Of a stretch of 64,000 bases of DNA, positions 9,594-17,440 are shown in pieces. Position 1 is the first letter of the stretch. Each line of letters starts with the position of its first letter. Below the pieces are notes generated by a model, which saw only the letters and a list, made by a program, of their open reading frames with translations, made no database searches and was not told the DNA's origin. The translations under genes were made by a program, and so were the position numbers. The stretch spans positions 496,001 through 560,000 of the forward strand of contig CAVOHR010000004.1 of the NCBI GenBank assembly GCA_963695835.1. Reading direction: 5' to 3'. Source of the stretch: VRUE01 sp963695835. Its GTDB lineage: Bacteria > Actinomycetota > Thermoleophilia > Solirubrobacterales > 70-9.

Positions 9594-11237
9594 TCAGACG
9601 ACCTCGAACTGGCTCATCAGGCCGTGGTCCTCGTGGTCGAGCATGTGGCAGTGGACGACGAACTTGCCGGTGTAGTCGGAGAAGTGGCCGGCGAGCAGGA
9701 TCCGTTCGCCGGGATAGACGAAGAAGGTCTCCTTGAGGCAGTCTTCCCAGGGCGGCGGCGGCTTGCGATCGCGCTCCAGCAGGTACCAGTCGGTGTGGTG
9801 GAGATGCATCAGATGGGCGACGCCGGTGCGGTTGACCAGTTCCCAGGTGACGGTCGAGTCGAGCGCCGGGAAGGCGTCGGCGCGGGCCGGGTCGAAGGTG
9901 CGGCCGTTGATCAGCCAGGTCGGCTTGAAGAGGCCGCCGATCGAGATCGTCCAGGTGTGGTCGGGCTTGCGCGAGACGTGCTTGGTCCACTCCGGCAGCG
10001 GGCGCAGCTTGCGCGGCACGCGGGTGCGGTCGGGCAGCCGCCCCGAGCCGACCCGGAACTGCATCAGCGCACCGACGTAGGGGTGGGAGCCGGCGCCGCC
10101 GCGGCCACCGTGGCGGGGGCCGCTGCGCAGCTCGACCGGCTCCCCGGCGGCCGGGGCGAAATCGACGACCACCTCGGCCCGCTCGGCCGGCCCGAGCAGG
10201 ATCTCGCGGCGCTGCACCGGGCTCGGCATCAGCCCGCTGTCGGTACCGATCTGGACCATCGGCGCGCCGTTGGAGAGGTGGAGGTTGTAGGAGCGGAAGC
10301 CGGAGACGTTGAGCAGCCGCAGGCGGTAGCGCTGCGGCCGGATCGCGTGGTGCGGCATGTAGGCGCCGTTGACGAGGACCCGGTGGCCGGCCACGCCGTC
10401 GGCCGGCGGGCGCAGGCCGGTGAAGGGATCGGTCAGCTGGTTGTGGCGGTCGAAGCTGCGGTCGGCGATCATCAGCGGGATGTCGCGATCGCCGGAGGGC
10501 AGCGGCAGCGAGCGGTCGAGCTCGTCCTCGACGATGAACATCCCGGCGAGACCGCGCCAGACGTGGTGCCCGGTGCGGTCGAGGCGATGGTCGTGGTACC
10601 ACTGCATCGCCGCCCGCTCCGGCCGCCCGTCCTCCATCAGCTCGTAGACGTAGGTTTTCCGCTCCCCCGGCCGGATCAGGTACTCGTTGCCCGACTCGCG
10701 CGGCGAGAGACCGAAGGGGATGTGGCAGTAGAGGGACTTCGGCTGCGAGGCGGTCAGACCGCCCGGCTGGCCGTCGAACTGGGTGCGGTTGTGGCCGCCG
10801 TGCAGGTGGACGGTCAGCTCCCCGGCCGAGCGCGGCAGCCCGTGGTGGAAGGTGACCTCGGTGCGGCGCCCGGCCGGCCGGCGGATCGTCGGGCCGGGGA
10901 AGGTGCCGCCGTAGGTCCACATCCGGGTCTTCGCGCCCGGCAGGATCGGCACCTCCGCCTCGCGGATCGGGATCTGGAGGCGGGCGCCGGTCAGCTCCTG
11001 CGGAATCGGCAGGCGCGAGCGGAACGGCTGGGGCGCACGGAGCGGCGCCCGGGCGTCGGCGGGCGTCGGCGAGCCGGCCCGCAGCTCGAGCGGCAGCAGC
11101 GCGGCGAGAGCGCCACCGCCGAGGGCGCCGAGAAAGCCTCGGCGCCCCAGGCGCGGCGAGAACTGCGGAGAGCCGGCCGTCTCTAGCCGCCCGGCAGCAC
11201 GTTGATCGTGCCGTGCATCCAGGGATGGATCGCGCAC
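9594..11237 (-). CDS. Tat-exported multicopper oxidase
   Basis: Secreted multicopper oxidase of 547 residues. A twin-arginine signal (LGRRGFLGALGGGALAALL, about residues 30-48) predicts folded export. The copper ligands appear in the expected four clusters: HLHGGH, YHDHRLDRTG, HLMHLHHTDWYL and HCHMLDHEDHGLMSQFEV near the C-terminus, so types 1, 2 and 3 copper sites are all likely occupied. It resembles CotA/SufI/phenoxazinone-oxidase-like enzymes; the substrate is unknown. The only usable start codon is ATG 11237, which overlaps the upstream cupredoxin gene by 55 nt, pointing to tight coupling of the two. Confidence 0.92.
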   Translation of the reverse strand: MRDPSLDARHDQRAAGRLETAGSPQFSPRLGRRGFLGALGGGALAALLPLELRAGSPTPADARAPLRAPQPFRSRLPIPQELTGARLQIPIREAEVPILPGAKTRMWTYGGTFPGPTIRRPAGRRTEVTFHHGLPRSAGELTVHLHGGHNRTQFDGQPGGLTASQPKSLYCHIPFGLSPRESGNEYLIRPGERKTYVYELMEDGRPERAAMQWYHDHRLDRTGHHVWRGLAGMFIVEDELDRSLPLPSGDRDIPLMIADRSFDRHNQLTDPFTGLRPPADGVAGHRVLVNGAYMPHHAIRPQRYRLRLLNVSGFRSYNLHLSNGAPMVQIGTDSGLMPSPVQRREILLGPAERAEVVVDFAPAAGEPVELRSGPRHGGRGGAGSHPYVGALMQFRVGSGRLPDRTRVPRKLRPLPEWTKHVSRKPDHTWTISIGGLFKPTWLINGRTFDPARADAFPALDSTVTWELVNRTGVAHLMHLHHTDWYLLERDRKPPPPWEDCLKETFFVYPGERILLAGHFSDYTGKFVVHCHMLDHEDHGLMSQFEVV

Positions 11238-11752
11238 ATGAAGTAGATCCGCGACGCGCCGGCCGAGGTGTCCACGTTCACGGTCTGCACGATCGAGGTG
11301 CCCGGTTTCTCGCCGGTGAACCAGGAGTCGCCCTTTTCGGTCAGGCTGCCGAGCGTGCTCCAGCCTTCGGCGCCGGCCTCGGCCGGATTCTCTTTCGGCG
11401 GCCCGTTTCCCTTGACCCCGTGCCAGCCGGCGATCGCCTTGCAGATGTGATGGGGGGTGAAGCAGAGCTGGCGTTCCTTGGCGGTTCTCGGAATCGATTC
11501 CTTGGTCACCAGCGAGAAGGTGTGCGGGCCCACCTTGTGGGGGTTGGTCGTGTTGACCACCGCGAGCTCTTCGCCGTTGGCGACCGTCTTCGGCGCTTCG
11601 AACCGGAGGCCGCCTTTGCCGTCCTTGATGAAGACGGTCGGGGCGGTGCCCGCCGAGGCGACCGCGGCGAGCAGGCCGAGTGCGACGAAGGCCGCCAGGC
11701 CGGCCAGGATCGCGGTTCTGGCCCCCACAGCAAGTGAACGAGTTGACTTCAC
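11183..11752 (-). CDS. Secreted cupredoxin-like blue copper protein
   Basis: A 189-residue exported protein with a long Sec-type signal (basic start, then AAFVALGLLAAVASA). The mature part has the type 1 copper pattern: an upstream His in NPHKVGPHTFS and the C-terminal CAIHPWMHG, giving Cys, His and Met ligands in C-x2-H-x2-M spacing. An insert (CFTPHHICKAIAGWHGVKG) carries two further Cys, perhaps a disulfide. It is immediately upstream of, and overlaps, the multicopper oxidase, so it may be that enzyme's electron donor or acceptor; this is inference. Confidence 0.82.
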   Translation of the reverse strand: MKSTRSLAVGARTAILAGLAAFVALGLLAAVASAGTAPTVFIKDGKGGLRFEAPKTVANGEELAVVNTTNPHKVGPHTFSLVTKESIPRTAKERQLCFTPHHICKAIAGWHGVKGNGPPKENPAEAGAEGWSTLGSLTEKGDSWFTGEKPGTSIVQTVNVDTSAGASRIYFMCAIHPWMHGTINVLPGG

Positions 11753-11777
11753 AAAAGCTCCTTTCCGAGCAAGGTTG

Positions 11778-12545
11778 TCAGGCCCGCAAGCGGTAACCCT
11801 TCGAGAAGAGTCGCAGATTCACGGCGAACAGGACGGCGGTCGCCGCGGTCAGCGCCAGCAGCGAGAGGGCGATGCTGACTTCGGTGAAGCCGACGAAGCC
11901 GTAGCGGACCAGGTTGATCATGTAGAAGATCGGGTTGAGGTGGGTCAGCGTCCGGAACGGCTGCGGCAGCAGGGTGGCCGAGTAGAAGACGCCGCCGAGG
12001 AAGATCAGCGGCTGCAGGACGAAGGTCTGGGCGAAGGCGACGTCGTCGAACTGCTCGGCGCGGACGCCGATCAGCACGCCGAGCTGCGAGAAGAAGAAGC
12101 CGACCAGGAACAGGCCGGGGATCAGGACGAGGACGTGGTCGACCGGCAGGTCGACCAGCAGCGACGCCGCGACGAAGGTCAGCGTCGCGACCATCAGGCC
12201 GCGCGCGAAGCCGCCGAGCGAGAAGGCGAGCAGCAGCTCCAGCGGCGAGGCCGGCGAGGAGAGCTGGTCCTGGATCGCCCCCTGGAATTTCTGCTGCAGG
12301 ATCGAGGAGGAGTTGTTGGCGAAGGCGTTGATCGAGAACGACATCATGATCAGCCCGGGGATGACGAAGACGACGTAGTCGATCCCGTGCAGCTCGCCGA
12401 CCCGCGAGCCGAGCGCGGCGCCGAAGACGCTGATGTAGAGGAAGGTTTCCAGCAGCGGCGCGCCGAGCGTCTGTTTCTTGATCTTCATGAAGCGGTTGAC
12501 CTCGCGGCGCCAGAGGGTCGCGAAGCGGATCTGCGCCGCGCTCAC
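11778..12545 (-). CDS. ABC-2 type transporter permease
   Basis: A 255-residue membrane protein with about six hydrophobic helices and the ABC-2 permease layout: a short amphipathic start (FATLWRREVNRFMKIKKQ), then VFVIPGLIMMSFSINAFANNSSSI, LSSPASPLELLLAFSLGG and LNPIFYMINLVRYGFVG. It overlaps the upstream ATPase gene by 4 nt (ATGA), so the two form one exporter. The NodJ/DrrB-like pattern suggests export of a lipid, polysaccharide or drug, but the substrate is unknown. It ends 26 nt before the cupredoxin start. Confidence 0.92.
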   Translation of the reverse strand: MSAAQIRFATLWRREVNRFMKIKKQTLGAPLLETFLYISVFGAALGSRVGELHGIDYVVFVIPGLIMMSFSINAFANNSSSILQQKFQGAIQDQLSSPASPLELLLAFSLGGFARGLMVATLTFVAASLLVDLPVDHVLVLIPGLFLVGFFFSQLGVLIGVRAEQFDDVAFAQTFVLQPLIFLGGVFYSATLLPQPFRTLTHLNPIFYMINLVRYGFVGFTEVSIALSLLALTAATAVLFAVNLRLFSKGYRLRA

Positions 12546-13306
12546 GTGGCGCTCACCTCGGCGTGGGAGCGCGACAGCTCCTTGCGGCCGACCAGCGCCA
12601 GGTAGGCGTCCTCGAGGTTGGCGGCGCCGTAGCGGGCGGCCAGCTCCGAGCTCGTCCCCTCGCCGACGATCTGGCCCTCGGCGATGAAGGCGATCCGGTC
12701 GCAGAGCTGCTCGGCCTCCTCCAGGTAGTGCGTGGTCAGCAGGATCGTCGTCCCCTCCTGGTTGATCCGCTGCACGTAGTGCCAGAGCTCCAGCCGCAGC
12801 TCGACGTCGACGCCGGCGGTCGGCTCGTCGAGGATCAGCAGGGGCGGCCGGTGCATCATCGCCCGGGCGAGGATCAGCCGCCGCTTCATCCCGCCGGAGA
12901 GGGTGCGGGTGCGCTCGTCGCGCTTCTCGGTCAGCGAGAAGGTCTCGAGCAGCTCCTTCGTCCGCTCGCGCCGCTCGCGCTTCGGCATGCCGAAGTAGCC
13001 GGCGTGGTAGTCGAGCGTCTCCTCGGCGGTCAGGAACCAGTCGAGGTTGAGCTCCTGCGGCGCCAGCCCGACCGCCTGCCGGGCCGCGCCGTAGTCGCCG
13101 ATCGCGTCGTGGCCGAAGACGCGGATCGCGCCGCCGGTCGGCTGGGCGAGCCCGGTCGTGCAGTGGATCAGCGTCGACTTGCCGGCGCCGTTCGGCCCCA
13201 GCAGGCCGAACAGCTCCCCCGGCGCGATCTCCAGCGAGACCCCGCGCAGCGCCTCGACCCCGGTCGGGTAGCGCTTGGACAGGTCCTCGATCTGGAGAGC
13301 GTTCAC
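12542..13306 (-). CDS. ABC transporter ATP-binding protein (partner of ABC-2 permease)
   Basis: A 254-residue ATPase with LFGLLGPNGAGKSTL (Walker A), TLSGGMKRRLILARA (signature), LLILDEPTAGVD (Walker B) and TTHYLEEAEQLC (switch His). The start is set at GTG 13306, where the protein begins VNALQIEDLSKRYPTG as family members do; a longer frame to 13369 would read through the 17-bp inverted repeat. There is no Shine-Dalgarno before that GTG, so a leaderless mRNA is possible. It is divergent from the exonuclease gene. Confidence 0.92.
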   Translation of the reverse strand: MNALQIEDLSKRYPTGVEALRGVSLEIAPGELFGLLGPNGAGKSTLIHCTTGLAQPTGGAIRVFGHDAIGDYGAARQAVGLAPQELNLDWFLTAEETLDYHAGYFGMPKRERRERTKELLETFSLTEKRDERTRTLSGGMKRRLILARAMMHRPPLLILDEPTAGVDVELRLELWHYVQRINQEGTTILLTTHYLEEAEQLCDRIAFIAEGQIVGEGTSSELAARYGAANLEDAYLALVGRKELSRSHAEVSAT

Positions 13307-13348
13307 GGCGCCCAAACCTAGACGACGCCCAACGCGGGCTCGGCGGGA

Positions 13349-13394
13349 CGCAGCCGACATTGACCCCACTGGGGTGTGGTCAATGTCGGCTGCG
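13349..13394. repeat. Perfect 17-bp inverted repeat, 12-nt centre
   Basis: CGCAGCCGACATTGACC (13349-13365) is mirrored perfectly by GGTCAATGTCGGCTGCG (13378-13394). It lies between the divergent ABC ATPase (GTG 13306) and exonuclease genes and covers the ATG at 13383. As RNA it would bury that start; as DNA it is a large operator-like site with TTGACC on both strands. Confidence 0.85.
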
Positions 13395-14270
13395 CTTAGT
13401 CTGCCGGGGGTGAAAGGTCCGCTGCTTGCCGTCGATGCGCCGTCGATGCTGTTTCGGGCCTTCTACGCGCTGCCGGACTCGATCGTGGGACCGGATGGCA
13501 GGCCGGTCAACGCGCTGCTGGGGACGGCCAACCTGGTCCTGCGCGAGGTCGAGCTGCACCGGCCGCGGGCGGTCGTCCTCTGCTTCGGGCCCGACGCGGC
13601 CTCCTACCGGACCGAGCTCTACCCCGCCTACCACGCCGAGCGCGAGGCGGCGATGCCGGACGAGCTCTCGCCGCAGTTCGCCGCGGCCCACGACTTCTTC
13701 TCGGCCTTCGGCTGGACCGTGGCGACGAGCGAGTCGCTGGAGGCCGACGACCTGCTCGGCAGCTACGCGCGGCTCGAGGCCGAGGCCGGCGGCCGGGCGC
13801 TGCTGCTGACCGGCGACCGCGACATGTACCAGTGTGCCGGCGAGCGGGTCACGGTCCTCTACGTGCGCAGCGGCGGCAAGGGCGCCGAAGCGGTGACGCC
13901 GGCGGGGGTGCGCAAGCGCTACGGGATCGACCCCGAGCTGGTCCCCGACTTCATCGCCCTGCGCGGCGACCCCGCCGACGGCCTGCCCGGCGCCAGGGGG
14001 GTCGGCCCGAAGACCGCGGCCGAGCTGCTGCGCCGCCACGGCTCGCTGGAGGCGACCCTCGACAACGCGATCCGCGAGCGGCGCCCGAAGCTGCGTGGCG
14101 CCCTGCTCGACGCCCGCGAGGAGCTGCTCGCCTTCAAGGACATCGCCACCCTGCGCGACGCCGGCGTCGAGCGCCCGCCGGACCATCCCACCGACTGGGC
14201 CGGCGCCGCCGCGGCCGCCCGCCGCCGCGGCATGAACCGCCTCGCGGAGCGGCTGGAGAGCCACGCCTGA
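13383..14270 (+). CDS. Stand-alone 5'-3' exonuclease (Pol I N-domain type)
   Basis: A 295-residue FEN/5'-3' exonuclease like the N-terminal domain of DNA polymerase I, with no polymerase part. Acidic metal-site motifs are present: LLAVDAPSMLFRAFYAL, SLEADDLLGSYARL, LLLTGDRDMYQ and the helix-hairpin-helix FIALRGDPADGLPGARGVGPKTAAELL. Likely role: removal of RNA primers or flaps. Two starts are possible: ATG 13383, which lies inside the right arm of the inverted repeat, or GTG 13410 (VKGPLLAVDAP), which would leave the repeat wholly in the upstream region and matches family N-termini better. Confidence 0.9.
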   Translation: MSAALSLPGVKGPLLAVDAPSMLFRAFYALPDSIVGPDGRPVNALLGTANLVLREVELHRPRAVVLCFGPDAASYRTELYPAYHAEREAAMPDELSPQFAAAHDFFSAFGWTVATSESLEADDLLGSYARLEAEAGGRALLLTGDRDMYQCAGERVTVLYVRSGGKGAEAVTPAGVRKRYGIDPELVPDFIALRGDPADGLPGARGVGPKTAAELLRRHGSLEATLDNAIRERRPKLRGALLDAREELLAFKDIATLRDAGVERPPDHPTDWAGAAAAARRRGMNRLAERLESHA

Positions 14271-14309
14271 GCGCCACTCGCCGCGCCCGCCGAGCAGACC
14301 GACGACCGG

Positions 14310-14558
14310 CTACGTCTGGGTGATTATCAGACTCGCCAACACGAGAAAGCCGGCGAGCGTCGATCCGAACATGGCGGCGCCCACCTGGATCATCACGTGG
14401 TGCATTCCGTCCAGCCGATCGTTGATCCGGTGCAGCTCGTGGTCGACGTTGTCGAAGCGACGATCCATCTCGCGTTCGACCTTGTCGAAGCGATGGTCGA
14501 CGTGCTTGGCGAAGTCGTCGAGCCGCTCGTCGGTCCAGCCCTCTCTCATCTCGTACAT
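14310..14558 (-). CDS. Small coiled-coil protein with C-terminal membrane helix
   Basis: An 82-residue protein. Residues 8-50 are a charged heptad-like stretch (ERLDDFAKHVDHRFDKVERE, then further HRF/RRF/NVDHEL repeats) that should form a coiled coil; residues 57-80 are one hydrophobic helix (VGAAMFGSTLAGFLVLASLII). Proteins of this architecture are common in Actinobacteria and of unknown function. The start ATG 14558 has GGATCTGG in front. It is convergent with the exonuclease gene, 39 nt apart. Confidence 0.7.
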   Translation of the reverse strand: MYEMREGWTDERLDDFAKHVDHRFDKVEREMDRRFDNVDHELHRINDRLDGMHHVMIQVGAAMFGSTLAGFLVLASLIITQT

Positions 14559-14676
14559 GATGCCAGATCCTAGAAGACAAGATGTTGCGCGTGTGCACGC
14601 AATGAAAATCTTCTGGATCGGCTATGTGACAAAAGCGTCGCGGCCCGCCGGCGAGCCGGCTGTCCTGAGCCTGCGC

Positions 14677-16227
14677 TCAGGCGGCGACAGGCTCGGCCGG
14701 CCGCTCGCGCGGCGCCGGCCGGGAGAACTTCATCGTGCCGTCGTCGATCGGCCCGCGGCGGATCGAGCGGATGTCGAGCAGGTAGTTCTGGCGCAGTCTC
14801 CAGGGCTCGCGCGCCCCCTGCTTGGGGAAGCGGTCGAGGGCGCGCAGGACGTAGCCGGAGTCGAGGCCGAGCAGCGGCCGCTCGGCGACCGAGGGGTCGG
14901 CCTCGGGAACGCAGCTGCCGTAACCGTGGGCATCCATGTGGGCGAGCAGGCGGCAGACGTATTCGGCGACCAGGTCGGCCTTCAGCGTCCAGGAGGCGTT
15001 GGTGTAGCCGAGCGTGAAGGCGAAGTTGGGGACGCCGCTCAGCATCATCCCCTTGTAGGCCATCGTCGCCGGGACGTCGACCTGCTCACCGTCGACGGCG
15101 AGCCGCGTGCCGCCAAGGAGGAGCAGGTCGAGGCCGGTGGCGGTGACGACGATGTCGGCCTCCAGCTCCGCGCCGGACTCCAGCTTCAGCCCGTTCTCGG
15201 TGAAGCTCTCGATCCGGTCGGTGACGACCGATGCGTCGCCGCTGGAGATCGCCCGGAAGAGGTCGCCGTCGGGGACCAGGCACATGCGCTGGTCCCAGGG
15301 GTTGTAGCGGGGGGTGAAGTGGGTGTCGATGTCGTAGCCCGGCGGCAGCGCGCGCTCGACGCCGCGGCGGATCATCTTCTTGACCAGCTCCGGCCGGCGG
15401 CGGCTGAGCTGGTAGATCGCCGATTGCAGGAGGACGTTCTTCCAGCGGACGACCGCGTAGACAGCCTTGCGCGGCAGCACCCGGCGCAGGCCCCTGGCGA
15501 CCGGGTCCTCGGCCGGCAGCGAGAGGACGTAGGTGGGGGAGCGCTGGAGCATCGTCACGTGCGCGGCCTTCTCGGCCATCGCCGGGATCAGGGTCACCGC
15601 GGTCGCGCCGCTGCCGATCACGACCACCCGCTTGCCCTCGTAGTCGAGGTCCTCGGGCCAGTGCTGCGGGTGGATCACCGGCCCGGAGAAGCGCTCGACC
15701 CCCGGGAGCTCCGGCGTGTAGCCCTCGTCGTAGCGGTAGTAGCCGGAGCAGGTCCAGAGGAAGCCGCAGGTCAGCCGCACCGTCTCCCCCGTGTCGGTCC
15801 GCTCCGCCTCGACCGTCCAGCGCGAGTCCTCGCTCGACCACTCGGCCGCGACGACGCGGTGGTGGAAGCGGATCCGGCGGTCGATCCCCCGCTCGCGCGC
15901 GGTGCTGCGCACGTACTCGAGGATCGCGGGGCCGTCGGCGATCGTCTTCTCCTCGGTCCACGGCTTGAAGCGGTAGCCGAGCGTGTGCATGTCGGAGTCG
16001 GAGCGGATGCCGGGATAGCGGAAGAGGTCCCAGGTGCCGCCGATCTCCCCGCGCGCCTCGAGGATCGCGTAGCTCCTGCCCGGCAGCCGGTCCTCGAGAT
16101 GGCGGGCGGCGCCGACGCCCGAGAGGCCGGCGCCGACGATCAGCACATCGAGATGCTCTGGCGACGCGTCGGCCACGGGACGCCGATTGTCGCAGACTGG
16201 CTGGTCAGCCAGTGTGGCAAGGCGCAT
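14677..16227 (-). CDS. Flavin monooxygenase, Baeyer-Villiger type
   Basis: A 516-residue FAD/NADPH monooxygenase. It has the FAD Rossmann motif LIVGAGLSGVGAARHL, GGTWDLFRYPGIRSDSDMHT, the Baeyer-Villiger fingerprint FSGPVIHPQHWP (FxGxxxHxxxWP) and the second Rossmann motif VVVIGSGATAV. Such enzymes insert oxygen next to a ketone or oxidise heteroatoms. The substrate is unknown. Either ATG 16227 or GTG 16176 could be the start; the latter removes 17 residues without family similarity. Its upstream region carries the short ORF and hairpin described at 16310-16513. Confidence 0.93.
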   Translation of the reverse strand: MRLATLADQPVCDNRRPVADASPEHLDVLIVGAGLSGVGAARHLEDRLPGRSYAILEARGEIGGTWDLFRYPGIRSDSDMHTLGYRFKPWTEEKTIADGPAILEYVRSTARERGIDRRIRFHHRVVAAEWSSEDSRWTVEAERTDTGETVRLTCGFLWTCSGYYRYDEGYTPELPGVERFSGPVIHPQHWPEDLDYEGKRVVVIGSGATAVTLIPAMAEKAAHVTMLQRSPTYVLSLPAEDPVARGLRRVLPRKAVYAVVRWKNVLLQSAIYQLSRRRPELVKKMIRRGVERALPPGYDIDTHFTPRYNPWDQRMCLVPDGDLFRAISSGDASVVTDRIESFTENGLKLESGAELEADIVVTATGLDLLLLGGTRLAVDGEQVDVPATMAYKGMMLSGVPNFAFTLGYTNASWTLKADLVAEYVCRLLAHMDAHGYGSCVPEADPSVAERPLLGLDSGYVLRALDRFPKQGAREPWRLRQNYLLDIRSIRRGPIDDGTMKFSRPAPRERPAEPVAA

Positions 16228-16309
16228 AGCGCCGTCCGAACCGCCTCCCTACCGGGTTCTGACCTGTTGGCGAGAGTTAGATTCTCGCCGCCAAGGCGGC
16301 CCGAAAAGC

Positions 16310-16337
16310 GCCGGGGCCGCGCAGAGGCGGCCCCGGC
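16310..16337 (-). terminator. GC-rich hairpin in the leader of the flavoprotein gene
   Basis: GCCGGGGCCGC and GCGGCCCCGGC form a perfect 11-bp stem around GCAGAG, between the 14-codon leader ORF and the flavoprotein start. A second smaller hairpin (GGCGAGA/TCTCGCC, 16269-16289) follows. There is no T-run, so termination is possible but unproven; an attenuator-like position. Confidence 0.45.
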
Positions 16338-16448
16338 CAGGTGCTTGGAACGGGCACGGAAACGGCTAGCGGGTGGGACAACGCCCGCCTTCCTGCGCCC
16401 GCCGGTGCCCGGGTTGGATTCCACCGGGCGCCCGAACCAGTGCGGCGC

Positions 16449-16493
16449 CTAGCGGCCCTGCACCTCCAGAGTCCCGTCAAGCATGTGAATCAA
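16449..16493 (-). CDS. Putative 14-residue leader peptide
   Basis: Read from TTG 16493 this encodes LIHMLDGTLEVQGR and a TAG stop; an internal ATG at 16484 would give 11 residues. The GGAGG core of a very long Shine-Dalgarno (16498-16513) ends 10 nt before the TTG but 19 nt before the ATG, so the TTG start is favoured. The frame is the only one linked to that ribosome site. It sits upstream of a GC hairpin and then the flavoprotein gene, the layout of a leader/attenuator. No codon runs point to a specific amino acid. Existence as a translated peptide is inference. Confidence 0.4.
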   Translation of the reverse strand: MIHMLDGTLEVQGR

Positions 16494-16497
16494 GTTA

Positions 16498-16513
16498 GGA
16501 CCACCTCCTTTCT
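16498..16513 (-). promoter_or_regulatory. Extended Shine-Dalgarno, 16-nt complement of 16S rRNA 3' end
   Basis: On the minus strand AGAAAGGAGGTGGTCC pairs with the usual actinobacterial 16S tail GGAUCACCUCCUUUCU at all 16 positions, 15 Watson-Crick and one G-U. Ordinary genes here use 4-8 nt. Confidence 0.7.
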
Positions 16514-16652
16514 CTGGTCGTCCGATTGAAGCAAATCGCCAGGTCGTCCGCCGCCGGCTCCGCGCGCTCGAAGGCCGAACGACGCTCTCCAGCGAGGGGG
16601 CGCCGGGCAGGCCGGGCGGGTTGGCGCCCGCCGCGCCTGATTCGATTGGCCG

Positions 16653-17270
16653 ATGTCGAGAGCCGGGTCGACGCGACAGCGCGAGGGGAACGAGATCGAG
16701 TTCTCGCGAATCGTCGCCTTCAGCGACGGCGTCTTCGCGATCGCGATCACCCTGCTCGTCCTCAACGTCAGCATCCCCGCCCACCTGCCCGACAATGACG
16801 TCGGCCGCGCCCTGCTGGACGAGCAGCAGGACCTCTTCGCCTTCGCCCTCAGCTTCGCCGTGATCGGGCGCTTCTGGCTGATCCATCACCGCTTCTTCGG
16901 CGACGTCGTCGGCTTCGACAGCAGGCTGATCTCCGTCAACCTCTTCTACCTCGCCTGGATCGTCTTGATCCCGTTCAGCAGCCGGGTGCTCGGCGACCAC
17001 GGCGGCCAGACCGCGGCGATCGTCCTCTACGCGACGAACCTGGCCGGCGTCACCCTGACCGGGATGCTGATGGCCGCCGACGCGCGCAGATCCGGCCTCG
17101 CCAGGGGCGACCCCGGGGAGGCGCAGGCGGCCGGCCGCCGCGGTCTGATCGCAGCCGCAATCTTCCTCGCCTCGATCCCGCTCGCGTTCGTCGACCCCCA
17201 CATCGCCCCCTACCTCTGGCTGGCCCTGCTGGTCATGCCGCTGCTCCGCCGCTTCCGGCCGCGCGCTTAG
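16653..17270 (+). CDS. TMEM175/DUF1211-family potassium channel-like protein
   Basis: A 205-residue protein with about six membrane helices. The family FSD signature is clear in RIVAFSDGVFAIAITLLVLN near residues 19-38, and the helix with FWLIHHRFFGDV follows. Bacterial members form tetrameric K+-permeable channels without a classical selectivity filter. Actual conductance here is inferred from the family. The 425-nt gap before it, shared with the divergent flavoprotein gene, holds the leader elements listed separately and no other gene I can support. Confidence 0.88.
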   Translation: MSRAGSTRQREGNEIEFSRIVAFSDGVFAIAITLLVLNVSIPAHLPDNDVGRALLDEQQDLFAFALSFAVIGRFWLIHHRFFGDVVGFDSRLISVNLFYLAWIVLIPFSSRVLGDHGGQTAAIVLYATNLAGVTLTGMLMAADARRSGLARGDPGEAQAAGRRGLIAAAIFLASIPLAFVDPHIAPYLWLALLVMPLLRRFRPRA

Positions 17271-17385
17271 GACCGGCGGCCGGCGGCCGACCTGGACAGC
17301 GGGGAAAAGGGCTGGCCCGGCCGAGGGCGAGACCCGCTTTCGAGGGGGGATGACCACCACCGAACCGGCCCCGCGATCGTTAGTG

Positions 17386-17401
17386 TGTTAGGCAACCCGA
17401 A
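17386..17401. promoter_or_regulatory. Possible DtxR/IdeR-type iron box before feoB
   Basis: TGTTAGGCAACCCGAA, 40 nt before the feoB ATG, agrees with the consensus half GGTTAGGCTAACCTAA at 12 of 16 positions. The position suits iron repression of feo, but the left part of the 19-bp box is degenerate. Confidence 0.4.
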
Positions 17402-17440
17402 TCACCCGCACCAGCCGCACTGGCGCCGACGGAGGCACGG

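Noticed and set aside
16498..16513. A 16S rRNA 3'-end fragment on the plus strand (GGACCACCTCCTTTCT)
   Set aside because: Only 15 of 16 bases match and neither flank continues like 16S or like a spacer. The complement placed before an ORF is a better explanation.
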